Shown: positions 1-10,339 of the stretch, in pieces
Numbering within the stretch: the first letter of the stretch is position 1
How the letters are laid out: every line of letters begins with the position of its first letter
From: Amaurobius ferox
Lineage: Eukaryota > Arthropoda > Arachnida > Araneae > Amaurobiidae
NCBI GenBank assembly: GCA_951213105.1
Contig: OX578145.1
Span: 120,015,239-120,079,238, forward strand
Length of the DNA stretch: 64,000 bases
Direction: 5' to 3'
The notes under the pieces: generated by a model
Database searches by the model: none
What the model was told of the DNA's origin: nothing
The model's input: the letters and a program-made list of their open reading frames with translations, nothing else
Made by a program: the position numbers and the translations under genes

Positions 1-514
1 CTGAAACGACAGCAAAATTTATTCTCGTACCATATTTTCGCCAAAGGCGGCTAGTTAGCAAATATATTATACAGTTTATTTATTAAATCTAATTTTATAT
101 CCATGTCTTTATTATTGAAATAAGATATGTTGAATGAAAATCGTCTGCCGCATAAACACATTTAATTTAGTTCTGCTACTAAGCGACATGATAGAATTTT
201 CTTCAAATAAAGTATCGGAAAATAATCTTTTGTATAGTGCTATTTATATGGAAGAGCTATTTTCAAAAGGAAATCTGTTAACAACTGTGAATTTGTTTAC
301 AGAACAAAGAAACAAATATACAACTTTTAATTTTATATCTATATAATATGCACTGAACTAACTGAATGAGAGAGGGTATGTATTAAAATTATCGAGCATT
401 TCCACAATAATTAGCATCTTGATTTTGGTGTTATTTGATTTGTCTAAGCTTCGAATCTAAAGCAAAAATCAATCTAAAATTTTAATTCCAATGAGGGATT
501 GTAAAGAATCTTGC

Positions 515-586
515 TGCCCCAACCAGGAATCGAACCCTGGATCTCTAAACTGGTCAACCGACGCTCTACCGTTGAGCTACTGGAAC
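515..586 (-). repeat. tRNA-derived SINE head (second head of E copy 1)
   Basis: On the minus strand the sequence has an A-box-like stretch (TAGCTCAACGGTAGAGC) and a B box (GGTTCGATTCC) at tRNA spacing, with a plausible T-arm (CCAGG/CCTGG) and a wobble-rich acceptor stem. The anticodon stem does not pair well, so this is a SINE promoter head and not a working tRNA. It is followed by the family's GCAGCAAGGTTCTTTACAA body start. Confidence 0.75.
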
Positions 587-648
587 GAAATTGCAGGTTC
601 TTATCGTCGAAGTGGGCTCTGCATTCTCCACCCTCTAATGTCTACCTC

Positions 649-896
649 TAACGACCAAGCAGGACACTAACCTGGGTAAAAATAGTAGTAACAGGAGGCT
701 AACCTGAAGTAAAAATAGCAGGAGGTGGTCAGTCAGATTAACAGTTGTCCGCCAATCTGACATTAGAGGGTTGAAGGCCCAGACCACACGACCAACCCTA
801 CTGATAATCTGACTGACCACCTCCTGCTATTTTTACTTCAGGTTAACCTCCTGTTACTACTATTTTTACCCAGGTTAGTGTCCTGCTTGGTTGTTA
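649..896. repeat. Inverted repeat, 92-bp arms, 64-bp spacer
   Basis: Arms 649-740 and 805-896 are reverse complements with about 2 mismatches in 92 bases. The arms contain the repeated phrase GTAAAAATAGCAGGAGGTGG. The spacer includes CCAGACCACACGACCAACCC, which recurs near 28493. The related element at 43820-43930 has only one arm, so the inverted duplication arose in this copy or its subfamily. Confidence 0.9.
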
Positions 897-1042
897 TCCT
901 CTCAATTTGAAATCGACGCCCAATCTTCCACGAGTCCACGGAATCCGTTCTAGTCGTACTAGGGTCATTTTTCAGACCTCCGACATCTTTGCACAAACCT
1001 ACAGGGTTGATGTGGTCTGGGGTCATTGTAAAGAACCTTGTT

Positions 1043-1113
1043 GTCCTAAACGGGAATCGAACCTTGGATCTCCGAATTGGCTAGCCAATGCTCTACCGCT
1101 GAGCCACTGGGAC
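1043..1113 (-). repeat. tRNA-derived SINE head (first head of E copy 1)
   Basis: On the minus strand it shows an A-box region (TGGCTCAGCGGTAGAGC) and a B box (GGTTCGATTCC). The anticodon region contains a TTGGCTAGCCAA palindrome that cannot form a normal seven-base loop, so it is a diverged SINE head. Its downstream body continues toward 900 on the minus strand. Confidence 0.72.
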
Positions 1114-1160
1114 GAAATTGCAAGCTCTTATAGTCGAAGTGGAACTCTGTAGGGTGACGG

Positions 1161-1914
1161 TGCAAAGTAATAATAAAAAATATCAAAACTATTTTGCTCA
1201 ATGGTGGAATATTTCCATTCAAGCTAGAATCTTGGTTTTAGTCTCATTCGATCCGTCTTAGCTTTCATGTCAAAGAAATAATCCAATGTTTCAAAAATCT
1301 GAATGGGGGGGGGGGGGGGATCTATGCAAAGGGACAATTAAAAATTCCAAATCACTTTTCAAAATGAAAACCACTTTGCAAAAAATGTGCGCCATTCTAT
1401 TTGTATCCTTAAACCAGAAACGGTTTTTGACATTCGAAACTTATTTGAAGCGTCACAGTTAATGACCACTGGTTATCGAGAACGCACGAAGCTAAGGTGA
1501 AATGATTAGTATACAGATATGAATGCATGCAAAAGTTGAATGAAGTGTGCTCCTCTCGTGATATTTTCTTAAGAAAGATATTAAATAGAGTTTCCCTTAA
1601 TTCCCTAAAATCCGCAAAGAAAATAAACTTTTAGAAAAATCTCCGAATACCAAGAAACTATTATTCATTATGTCATTATGCGCGTCCCACGAACCCCTCT
1701 TTAAAATGGGTCTATGGATCTGATCCAGAGCGAATCTCCGTTGAAGTGCGAGTCGGTCCATTACGAGGACTGAATGCGATAACTTAAAAATTTACAAAAA
1801 TTAAAATTACTTGTAAAAATGAAATTTTTTTTATTTGAATGCAGATATATATGTGGAACTTTTAGCCGAATTTAAGAATTGTGCTACTTAGTTTTTCGGA
1901 TGCGACGAAATATT
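1161..1914. other. Unassigned AT-rich spacer with poly-G tract
   Basis: No gene or recognised repeat is seen. A run of about 13 G lies near 1306-1319. The remainder is AT-rich with no long open frame. Confidence 0.5.
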
Positions 1915-2487
1915 CAGGGTGTCCCAAAAATGACTGACACATTTGAAAAATGCATTAAAAGAAAACAGAAGGCGATAGAAATGTAGCGTTTGCTGCATTG
2001 TACTTGGGAAACCAGGGAATTTTATTCAGCCAATTTTCAAATTTTGTTACAAAGGTCACCAACAGATGGCGCTGCTGAATGCGAAAACCTAATAAACGTT
2101 ATGATCGTGTTGCAAAAACTACAATAGGATATTTTCAAAATAACCACCATTTGCAGCAACAACATGGCGTAGTCTGAGAACAAAATTCTCAGACATCTGT
2201 GCAAACATTTCAGTCGGAATGGTCAGGTTAAGAAATATCCGCTATTCCAACGAATAAACCATTTTCAATGTATCCAACAGCAACTTGAAATCTTTGAGAA
2301 ACATACGCTAGAAGAATGCTGAGCAAAGTACAGACTGGACCACTATGAGTTTCCCTGCAGTTATCACACAACCGCAGCGCCATCTGTTGGTGACCTCTGT
2401 AACAAATTTTGAAAATTGGTTGAATAAGATTATCTGGTTTCCCAAGTCCAATGCAGCAAATGTGTCAGTCATTTTTGGGACACCCTG
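1915..2487. mobile_element. MITE with perfect 30-bp terminal inverted repeats
   Basis: The left end starts CAGGGTGTCCCAAAAATGAC and the right end (2458-2487) is its exact 30-base reverse complement. Similarity between the two halves continues inward: the phrase CAGCGCCATCTGTTGGTGAC on the right (about 2370) matches the complement of about 2055-2090 on the left. There is no transposase frame, so it is non-autonomous. The CAGGGTGTCCC end is common in mariner/Tc1-like elements from general knowledge. The flanks (TATT and TATA) are compatible with a decayed TA target but do not prove it. Confidence 0.88.
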
Positions 2488-2765
2488 TATATATAATTTT
2501 TGCTACAATAATCCATGGAAGAGACACTTTCATATTACCAAAGTCTACTTTATTATATCACACTCGAAATAGATATAGTTACATCGGACGGACGAGCTCC
2601 GGCATCCAGCTCTCAAGAAATCTCAATGTCGTCTGCGGTTGTTCACATATTGTATAGTTACATCGGAGGGGGAAGGGATATGGTGGTATGGGAAACATGT
2701 TGTCTTCGCATTCATTATATTTTAAAAATATGATTGGGAATGCAGTTTCATATAAGAAAAATTAC
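2488..2765. other. Unassigned spacer
   Basis: Short overlapping reading frames are present but none has a recognisable domain. This stretch separates the MITE from the 5S-headed SINE target site. Confidence 0.4.
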
Positions 2766-2779
2766 ACAGAGGTTAAGAT

Positions 2780-3169
2780 GGGCCAACGGCCGTACCGTGC
2801 TGAAAACACCGGTTCTCGTTAGATCACCGAAGTCAAGCAGCATCGGGCGCGGTTAGTACTTGGTGGGTGACCACCTCGGAACACCGCGTGCTGTTGGCCA
2901 TCTCGGGTGCGGTATCCCCGTGGTTTGCGCGCTAGATTTGCACGCTACCACAAAATGCTGCCGTGTTCATGCGGAGTACGATCACGTTAAACATGTGGGT
3001 CCGTAAGTCCTTCCGAGAGGTTGGTGGTAGGGGAAGGAGGGTACGGTCCCTGTGGATGCCTCCCCCACTGGGTTCCGGTCTAAATTGGGTGGCACTTCCC
3101 GGCCGTCCATACAGTTACCTTACACCTTTCTGGTAGGTCGGACGGTCTGGGTCTCAACAACAACAACAG
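2780..3169 (+). mobile_element. Full-length SINE with 5S rRNA head
   Basis: The first 117 bases (2782-2898) are a near-complete 5S rRNA-like sequence, from GCCAACGGCC to TGCTGTTGGC, including the internal promoter region around AAGTCAAGCAGCATCGGG and GGTGGGTGACC. It continues into a tRNA-A-box-like piece (GTGCGGTATCCCCGTGGTTTGC), then a body shared with the tRNA-headed SINE at 18751, and ends in a CAACAACAACAA tail. A 14-bp direct repeat ACAGAGGTTAAGAT flanks it (2766-2779 and 3166-3179), the mark of LINE-type retroposition. 5S-derived SINEs (SINE3 class) are known in animals. The short tRNA piece lacks the B box. Confidence 0.92.
2782..2898 (+). ncRNA. 5S rRNA-like SINE head (not a functional 5S gene)
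   Basis: The sequence matches the conserved 5S rRNA core (CACCGAAGTCAAGCAGC, GCGCGGTTAGTACTTGG), with a small deletion in the GGATGGGTGACC region. It is fused without a terminator to SINE body sequence and flanked by a target duplication, so it acts as a pol III promoter module and not as a ribosomal gene. Confidence 0.88.
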
Positions 3170-3180
3170 AGGTTAAGATT

Positions 3181-3780
3181 AGTGACCATATACGGTATGG
3201 TCGAGGAAAAGCGGAAGTGTTGGCAGACTTTGTTAATATTAGAGGCGTGGGATAGAATTTAATATAGTTGCAATACGTGCTGGACATGAAACAGGAATTT
3301 GGAATAATAATTGCGAAAGAAAAGGGTGCATTATTGGGAAAAGCTTAAAATTTCTGTATCATACTCGTATATATCAGATCACGTAAAATTTACAAACATT
3401 GCTCAAACATCGTTTAAAAAAAAACCGTTCTTCGATCTTTCAGATGGCGGCAAGATGGAAACTTAGTGATAATATTTTAGGTCAATAAGGAGTCTATTTT
3501 TGTATCGGGCTAAAATATAAAATAACTAAATTGCACGAAATTAAATAAAAGAATAACGCCGAGGTGCGCTTTCCCTAGTCCTTAAGTACTTGTGTACCCA
3601 ATTTCATGGCCGTACGATACTTAGATTTATCTCTACAGACCACACAAACACACACACACCTTTTCCTTTATTATGTAAGATATACAGACGGACGTAAAAT
3701 ATGAAATATGAATGTATTGTATAATTTGGTGGAAATTTATAAAGATATTTTATTAATGCTCGAAATTGCAGCTGGTCTGT
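3181..3780. other. Unassigned spacer with degenerate repeat fragments
   Basis: It contains a short ACACACACAC stretch near 3645 and the phrase ACAGACGGACG, reminiscent of the CA-rich part of repeats A and B, but too diverged to assign. No gene is seen. Confidence 0.35.
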
Positions 3781-3835
3781 GCTATTCCGATAAAAATTAA
3801 TTGGAGTTTAGCTTAACTAACTCGACTTTCCCATT

Positions 3836-4725
3836 TCAGAATTCATTTCTAAGAATTTGTTTTTTCAATTTTTACAAGGAATTTTTTGAAAATCGGTATC
3901 ATAGGTCAAAATGATTACAATTATAGAATATTACTTTTCACTTTAAAGGGCTTGAAAAAAATTCTTCGATTTATACCATACTTGACAATGTACCTTCGAG
4001 GGGTAATGACGTCACGAATGAAAAATTGCATCGCGGCTATTTTTCGCAACAAAGATTGAAACTATAACGCCCCGTGATCACTGAGCTATAAATAAACCCT
4101 TTTATCCATGATTATGCCAGATTTTGTCCTATGCTGCCATGCTAAAAATATATAAAATTTTGAAGTTTTCGCCCGAATTAAAAAAAATTCTATCTTGCTC
4201 TGGATTTAATAACCTTTTGCTTACGGGTGGGACAGCGTCCATCCCAAACAAAAAACCTCTCAAAAAGATAGGCATTTGACATACCCTATCTCAAACAGTT
4301 TGATTCCTTCTTTGCAGGCATTGGCGTCACATGGACGCCATGGCGTCCATGTGACGCCAATGCCTGCAAAGGGGGAATCAAACTATTTGAGATAGGGTAT
4401 GTCAAATGCCTGTCCTTTTGAGAGGTTTTTTGTTTGTGATGGACGTTGTCCCACCCGTAAGCAAAAGGTTAATAACAAAGCCGGATATAAAGTTTTGTGA
4501 AAATCTATTACTATTTGTGGTCGCTACACTAGAAATCGATCTCAGACATCAGCCAGCCAGCCAGACGAACATCACTGCAAAAATAGTCAAAACGTATTCA
4601 AGAGGTCTTAAAACATATATTGGCATCAAAATCTCGAAATCGAAAATTTTCGTGAAAACAATACTTTTTCAGTACTACGCGTGGGAAAGTAAATATAAAA
4701 ATAGACACTGCAAAAAAGCCGTATG
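3836..4725 (+). repeat. Repeat D copy 1, split by a palindromic element
   Basis: Segments 3836-4208 and 4471-4725 share phrases with 9150-9800, 16960-17540 and 52105-52720: TTTTGAAAATCGGTATCATA, ATAAATAAACCCTTTTAT, TTTTGTCCTATGCTGCCATG and GGCATCAAAATCTCGAAATC. The two parts are collinear with the uninterrupted inverted copy at 9150-9800, showing that 4211-4470 was inserted later. No protein is recognisable. Confidence 0.7.
4211..4470. mobile_element. 260-bp spacerless palindromic (foldback) element
   Basis: The left arm 4211-4340 and right arm 4341-4470 are reverse complements over 130 bases with about seven mismatches and no spacer; the centre is CGCCATGGCG. Ends are AACCTTTTGC and GCAAAAGGTT, and AAT lies on both sides (4208-4210 and 4471-4473), a possible 3-bp target duplication. 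It interrupts repeat D. A half-copy lies at 8100-8237. The whole element could form one long hairpin. Confidence 0.92.
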
Positions 4726-5153
4726 TTAATCGTACTGGACACTTTTATCCTATTTTTAGGGCCAGTTGGCCGATTCATTCTTGTTACGCTAAAGTGTACA
4801 GTTTGTTCTCGTTTTAAAGACTCTTGTTGCGCGGAAAGTGGTTTTACAGGTAAAGTAGGATTGGCTATTTATTGAAGATACCGCTGAAATAAATTTATAT
4901 TTGGGAAACGTGATTGACATTCATTTGTTGTCCGATATGTATTTATTTATGTATTTAAATCGAAGTGTGCAGAAACAGATAAACACTAATTATACTGACA
5001 CTCACGCAAAGTAGAAATCTGATGTGGGCAGCATATGACTATCCCGACATATGCAATGAATTCTTTCACAGTGGAAAAATGATGTGCAAGATCCAGTACA
5101 CAATGTTTTTAACGTTGAATTGAACATTTGGCATCTTAAGAAAAAAACTTTAT

Positions 5154-5424
5154 AATACAATAATGCAGCATATGGATGTTTTGAGGATACGTTGGATCCC
5201 CTTTCGTCAGTACAAGAGAGCCAACAAACCCGAAGCCCAAAAGAGGTATAGACACAAAAGGAAGAAGCAGGGAGATTAAATATTCAAGATCTGTATTAAG
5301 AGATCCGGATTATCTTCCTTTTACGTCAATTCCTCTTTTGGATTTCGGGTTTGTTGGTTCTCTTGCACTGAAGAATGGGATCCAGCATATCCTCGAAACA
5401 GCTGTATGCTGCATAATTGTATTA
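5154..5424. repeat. Imperfect foldback, about 110-bp arms
   Basis: Arms 5154-5263 and 5315-5424 pair over their length with scattered mismatches (roughly four fifths identical by eye). Shared phrases include CCAACAAACCCGAA on the left and TTCGGGTTTGTTGG on the right. The spacer is about 50 bp. The reading frame over the right arm (5338-5520) follows from the repeat and has no recognisable domain. Confidence 0.8.
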
Positions 5425-5815
5425 TTTGTGCTTTCATCCGTTGCTCAAGTTTTTCTTATCCTTCGCACAAAGAGTATTGTACTTATTGATTTGGCATCTT
5501 TTCTGGATGACAACATGTAAAACTATTTCGAAGTATCCTATTTATTTATACTTCGAGAAAATCTAAATTTTTAACATTTTGTGAAATAAATCTTTAGTAA
5601 AGTTCAATCAGTTTATACAATTTTTTTCAGACTCATTTATTTCGTTTATAGGCTTTCAAACCGCTAAAAAAATTGTTCGCTAACTGTTTATAGCTGGATA
5701 GCACTTTTAGTTTTTAACCCCGATTTCATCTGGATACTCCAACCAGAGATTTCACGTCAAATATCAAATTATTTTACTAACTTCCTTTTGGATATGTAAA
5801 TTAAACTTATACTAT

Positions 5816-6480
5816 ACTAGCAGCATACCCGTTCTTCGTACGGAGTATATAATATAAAGAAATTTATAATTCGCAATCATCTGCAAATTCTGTTAAAATA
5901 TTAAATTTATTGCTCATAAAGAGAAGTTTAAGAATATCTGTTCTCACTATGCAAGATTATCTTCACGGGCAGATCTGAAGAATAAAACATCCTGGCCCCT
6001 TTTGTAAGCAAATTAAAAAAAAAAAGGAATTGAATCAATATATGCAACCCCGTACTACTTATATTGTCGCAGATTAGAAAATATGCCAGTGTGTTAGTAG
6101 AAGCTTACCCGTATTGCAATATGAGTCTCAAAAATATTTGCCAAAATAAAAGAGATGACGTAAAAAATTGAAAGTATCAAAAATCCCCGTAATCTTAATA
6201 CCAGAAGGACGTAATTGATTCCAATATATGCCAATATATATCAAAATATATGCCAATATACCTGCACTACTTATATTCTCGTAGATTAGAAGATATACCC
6301 ATGCATTTGTAGAAGATTAGTTGTACAACGTACTATGAGTTTCAACAATTTTCGTCATAATAAAACAATTCCATAATAATTTGAAAATATCAGTAATCCC
6401 TGAATCAACAGTCCCCGAAAATATCAATAATAATGATGTTTAAAACTGAAGACCGTAATTGATATTATCCAGTCAAAAAT
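5816..6480 (+). repeat. Repeat H copy 1
   Basis: Collinear with 42325-42990 in the same orientation, starting CTAGCAGCATACCCGTTCTT and including TCACGGGCAGATCTGAAGAA. The ACTAGC... start followed by GTTCTTCGTACGG resembles termini of some RTE-type or Helitron-type elements, but no coding part is present. Confidence 0.8.
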
Positions 6481-7740
6481 TCAATGTCAATGAAATTTAT
6501 TTTATATACATATTTTTATTATTCAAATCGGAAAAGATTTAATAAAAATCGTATGCCGCATAACATATTGGATCCGTTGCTAAGCGACATGATATCATTT
6601 GCTTTAAATAAATTGATGGAAATCATATCATCTGAATAATGCAATCTCCATGGAAGCTTTGGCGACATTTTCGTCGATTTAGCGATAACTTAAAAAATCG
6701 CCAAATTTATCGCCAAGTGGTACTATAGAACTGATAGTCCCATTTTGCGACAAATTGACGAAACATCATCACAATACTATCCCCTAACAAAACATAATTA
6801 ATTTCATTTATTAAGCGCGATTTTATCAATTTCATGATATGTTTATGAATTTACAAATATTTGTATAAATTTGGTGATATTAAAAAAATTCGTTAAATGT
6901 GTTGCTAAGTAGGATGGATGGATTAACCGACAAATGCTACAGAAACATCATTTCAGTAATTTATTCTAAAAAAACAAATTTAATTTCATTGATTTGGGTC
7001 ATTTTTATCAATTTGGAGACATTTACACTAATTTGGTAAAGTTTAAGAAATGTTACCAAGTTATTTAGAGATATTCCTCTAAATTCGTAGCTCTGAATTT
7101 GCAGATCTGGAGAATAAAATATCCTGATCCCGTTTGTATATACTAAATGAAAACACTAAAATTGTATTATAAGATACAGCCGTTATACTCTTTTTCTGCT
7201 TCAACAATCGGCTAAATGAATTTATTGGGTAAACACAATATATGAGTTTATTAGCTAAACACAATATATGAGCTGGAAACCTCTTTGCTAAAATAAATGA
7301 AAGTGATGTACGCAGTCCGCAATTTATATAATTAAAAGAACAACCAAACCTTTCATTTAAAAAATATATTTTTACATCCATTTATTTATTATACAAATAG
7401 AAAAAATAATAATAAATATTAACAACACATTAATTTCATTCCGTTGCCGAGCAACAGGATATAAGATAGAATCTTCCTCCTAAAATTCGAAATTATATAG
7501 CCATTTTGATCTCTTTATACTTTACATCGTTAAGCGTGTGAAAGATGAACCATGGAGGTAGATTTTTCCATTTAATTCATGTTTAAAACAATTCATGTTT
7601 TTCTATAGTGACTAATTAATGCAAAAATCCTGCACTAAACTCGGAAATAAAGTTTTATTTCATTTTGGCGTTTTAAACAAACGATTTTCATCCTTTCCGT
7701 TTAGATAAACCACGGAGTTGGAGAGTAGATCTCCTAAGAA
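6481..7740. repeat. Degenerate tails related to repeat E and TGGCGA blocks
   Basis: The segment 6480-6640 resembles the tail of repeat E (ATGCCGCATAA...CTAAGCGACATGATA), and 7370-7500 is a further diverged relative. Between them (6655-7060) lie several TTGGCGACA and ATCGCCAA phrases like those in repeat A. No coding sequence is seen. Confidence 0.45.
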
Positions 7741-7744
7741 AAAG

Positions 7745-8045
7745 TTCCGTTTTTCATTAATATCTGGACAACTCCTGGTCTTAGAAACTCGAAACTTAGA
7801 CAAAATTTATGGGGGGCTATTTCAAGGCTATCCACAAAATTTCATTAAATTCGGTTCAACCGTTTTCCCGTGATGATGAGACAAACGAAAATTTCGTTTT
7901 TTACTAATATCTCGAGAACCACTGGTCGTAGAAACTCAAAGCATGGACTAAATTTTAAATGGGGCTATTTCTAGGCTACCCACAATATTTCATCAAATTC
8001 GGTTCAGCCGTTCTCCCGTGATGATGGGACAAACAGACAGACAGA
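7745..8045 (+). repeat. Two tandem units of about 150 bp
   Basis: Each unit runs from a TTTTT-ACTAATATCT phrase through GGTCTTAGAAACTC, a GGGGCTATTTC phrase and CGTTTTCCCGTGATGATG to GACAAAC. The second copy ends in ACAGACAGACAGACAG. The sequence resembles 5' regions of arthropod non-LTR elements but has no reading frame. Confidence 0.65.
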
Positions 8046-8099
8046 CAGATTTTCAATTTTATTTATATAGATATCTGTGGAGATTTTGCGTTCAAGTTT

Positions 8100-8237
8100 A
8101 ACCTTTTGCTTACGGGTGGGACAGCTTCCATCCCAAGCGAAGGACCCTTCAAAAAGACAGGTATTTGACATACCCATCCCAAACAGTTCGATCCCCCTTT
8201 GCAGCCATTGGCGTCCATGGAGGCCAATGTCTGCAAA
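8100..8237. mobile_element. Half-copy of the palindromic element
   Basis: It starts AACCTTTTGCTTACGGGTGG, as at 4211, runs to the palindrome centre (about 8217) and only about 20 bases into the second arm before meeting a tRNA-SINE palindrome. The second arm has therefore been lost or replaced. Confidence 0.85.
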
Positions 8238-8303
8238 GATTCGTGATTCAATTCCCGGTTGGGGCAGCGGTTGCTGCCCCAACCGGGAATCGAATCACGA
8301 ATC
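8238..8303. repeat. Palindrome of tRNA-SINE B-box sequence
   Basis: Arms of 31 bases (8238-8268 and 8273-8303) around a 4-base spacer GGTT, with one mismatch. Each arm contains the T-arm and 3' end of the SINE head (CCCGGTTGGGGCAGC and its complement), so two SINE heads meet head to head. Confidence 0.88.
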
Positions 8304-8347
8304 TTCGTACTGGGCCAGCCGCCGCTCTACCCTTGTGCAACTGGGAA
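8275..8347 (-). repeat. tRNA-derived SINE head
   Basis: On the minus strand it has an A-box-like TTGCACAAGGGTAGAGC and a B box GATTCGATTCC, with the same GGTTGGGGCAGC 3' end as the heads of repeat E. The flank at 8348-8420 matches the sequence that precedes the other heads. It is diverged and not a functional tRNA. Confidence 0.6.
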
Positions 8348-8459
8348 ATAATTGCAATCTCCGTCCCAGTAGCACAAGGAACGTTAAAGTGGACTTTGCA
8401 CGGTATAACGTTTTACCTGTGACTTCTACTGTATTTTGAGTCTACATAAGCTGAAAGTA

Positions 8460-9140
8460 CGTATTTTATACAAGTTTCAAAAATATATTTATGTGACCCA
8501 AAATGTAACTCCATTTTCGAATGACTCGAATGAATAAATTACTGCAGTATACAAAATTTAATGCAATCGTTTAAAATGTAAGATTTTTCAAAACGGGAGT
8601 ATTAATTCTTCCTGCCCTTAAATTTAGGCAAACCCATTTTCATCCAAACCACATTCATTTCTGTTTCTCCATTCAGTCACAGAAGTGAAATCTAGGGCTC
8701 AATCGGAAGGAAAGAGAGAAATGCAGAGTTAAAGGCAGCGCAACTGGAATGCAAAATTGAAATTTCCATTCTATTTCGTTTTTTTTTATATGCCATCTCA
8801 CAATATTTGATTGAGCTCAAAGCATCTGAATTTTGATAGGTGTATATTTTCGCATTGTAAGGGTAGTGTTCAGCGGAATAACTAAAATTATTTTTAAAGA
8901 AATACTGTTATTACTGTTGGCTGCTCGTACTTCATGTATTATCTATGTGATGTATGGGGGTCTATGGTGTATTTCCAAGTATCTTTTCAATAAATAAAAA
9001 TAAATTATAAATGCCGCGTGAATCGAACACATTATTATCTCTGAAAATTTCGATAATGTGGAAAAGCAATGAAAATATCTGGAGTGAGGTTTTTTAATAC
9101 ATTATTATTTCGCAGTTTTCATATGTTGTCCTTTGCTCAT
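8460..9140. other. Unassigned AT-rich sequence
   Basis: No gene, tandem repeat or recognised dispersed repeat is seen in this stretch. Confidence 0.4.
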
Positions 9141-9149
9141 ATTTGCTCT

Positions 9150-9800
9150 CTTATACGCAGTATTGAGAAAGTATTGTTTTCACAAAAATGTTCGATTTCG
9201 AGATTTTGATGCCAATATATGTTTTAAGACCTCCTGAACACGTATTGGCTATTTTTGAAGCGATGCCTGTCTGTCTGTTTGCGGTGTATTTATTGTGTAC
9301 ACTATAGCGGTTACAAATATTAATGGATTTTTACAAAAATTATATCCGACTTTATTATAATATAAAAAAAAAACTGGAACTAGATAGAATTCTTTTTTAA
9401 ATTCGAGCGAAAAATTTAAAATTTATTCGAAATTTTATGTTTTTTTTTTAACATGACAGCATAGGACAAAATTTGACATAATTATGCATAAAAGGGTTTA
9501 TTTATGGCCCAACCATCACGAGATTTTATAGTTTCAAACATTGTTGTGAAAAATAGCTGCGATACAATTTTTTGCTCGTGACGTCATTAGCCCTCCTTGG
9601 GGAGCTAGTTACACCCGGGGAGGGGAGGGGACATATTATCAAGTATGGTATTAATCGCGAAAATTTTCAAGCCCTTTAAAGTGAAGGGTAAGGCGCTATA
9701 ATTGTAATCATTTGGAACTATGACACCGATTTTTCAAAAATTTTCTTGTAAAATTTGGGGAAAAAAAAAAGATTTTGGTATGAGAAAATTGAATTGAACC
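9150..9800 (-). repeat. Repeat D copy 2
   Basis: Inverted relative of 3836-4725, uninterrupted by the palindromic element. Shared phrases on the plus strand are GAGATTTTGATGCCAATATA, ACATGACAGCATAGGACAAA and TGACGTCATTAGC. It serves as the empty-site reference for the insertion in copy 1. Confidence 0.75.
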
Positions 9801-9934
9801 ACATTTCTGTTAATTCTTTACGTAAAACAAATTAGGGCGCGAGGGACGGAGTAAATAACGAAATAAATGTGAGGGGGATCAAACGGAATTATGTAAAGGA
9901 AGTGCCATCCTATTGTTACGAATACCTTACGTAC

Positions 9935-9987
9935 TACAACATCCTTCATCAGTGGCAACTCCATTGCCATTGATGAAGGACGTTGTA
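9935..9987. repeat. 24-bp hairpin
   Basis: Arms 9935-9958 and 9964-9987 (TACAACATCCTTCATCAGTG and its complement) pair with two mismatches and a five-base loop. It lies near TGTTACGAATACC, which may be a retroelement edge, though no LTR partner was found. Confidence 0.8.
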
Positions 9988-10339
9988 GCATCCGAAAGCG
10001 CCCTGGATCTTTTGTAATTTAAATGCTTATCATTGAAGGTATGTATTAATACGAGAGACATTTTTTTACCAAACACATGGTAGTCTTTGCTATATATTTT
10101 AAAGTAAAAAGAAAATGAAATAAAAAATAAAGCTCATTGTATTATTGTTCCATGTATGGCGGGAATGCGACATATCCAAACAAAATTAATAAAACAATAA
10201 GCAAATCTCCTTTTCCTGGATACCTTGTACGATCGTTACATGTAACACACATCAACATTTTCTCATTTGAAATAGCAGAAAGGAGACATGTTTTAGATCA
10301 ATCTATAACGAATAACGGAATAACGAATACCGAATTTAC

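Larger units (their letters stand above)
66..1160 (-). mobile_element. Repeat E copy 1: element with two tRNA-like heads
   Basis: Read on the minus strand, this segment has a tRNA-like head (1043-1113), about 450 bp of body, a second tRNA-like head (515-586) and about 450 bp of AT-rich tail. The same order occurs on the plus strand at 43560-44488, so two heads plus tail behave as one unit. This copy also carries a 92-bp inverted duplication (649-740 and 805-896) absent from the other copy. Short reading frames in the tail, for example 134-346, recur in the second copy but have no recognisable domain and are best read as repeat sequence. The outer ends are placed by loss of similarity between the two copies, so they are approximate. 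It could be a composite tRNA SINE or a DNA element that captured two SINEs. Confidence 0.65.

Noticed and set aside
515..586. Functional tRNA gene
   Set aside because: A and B boxes are good but the anticodon stem does not pair and the sequence continues into SINE body; the same holds for the other heads.
2782..2898. Functional 5S rRNA gene
   Set aside because: It has a deletion, no terminator, is fused to SINE body and flanked by a target duplication.
4406..4729. Open frame of 107 codons
   Set aside because: It begins in the palindromic element and runs into repeat D; a related frame near 8063 shares only the palindromic part.
5338..5520. Sixty-codon hydrophobic frame resembling a signal-anchor protein
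   Set aside because: Its first half is the right arm of an inverted repeat, and no conserved domain or splice context supports it.
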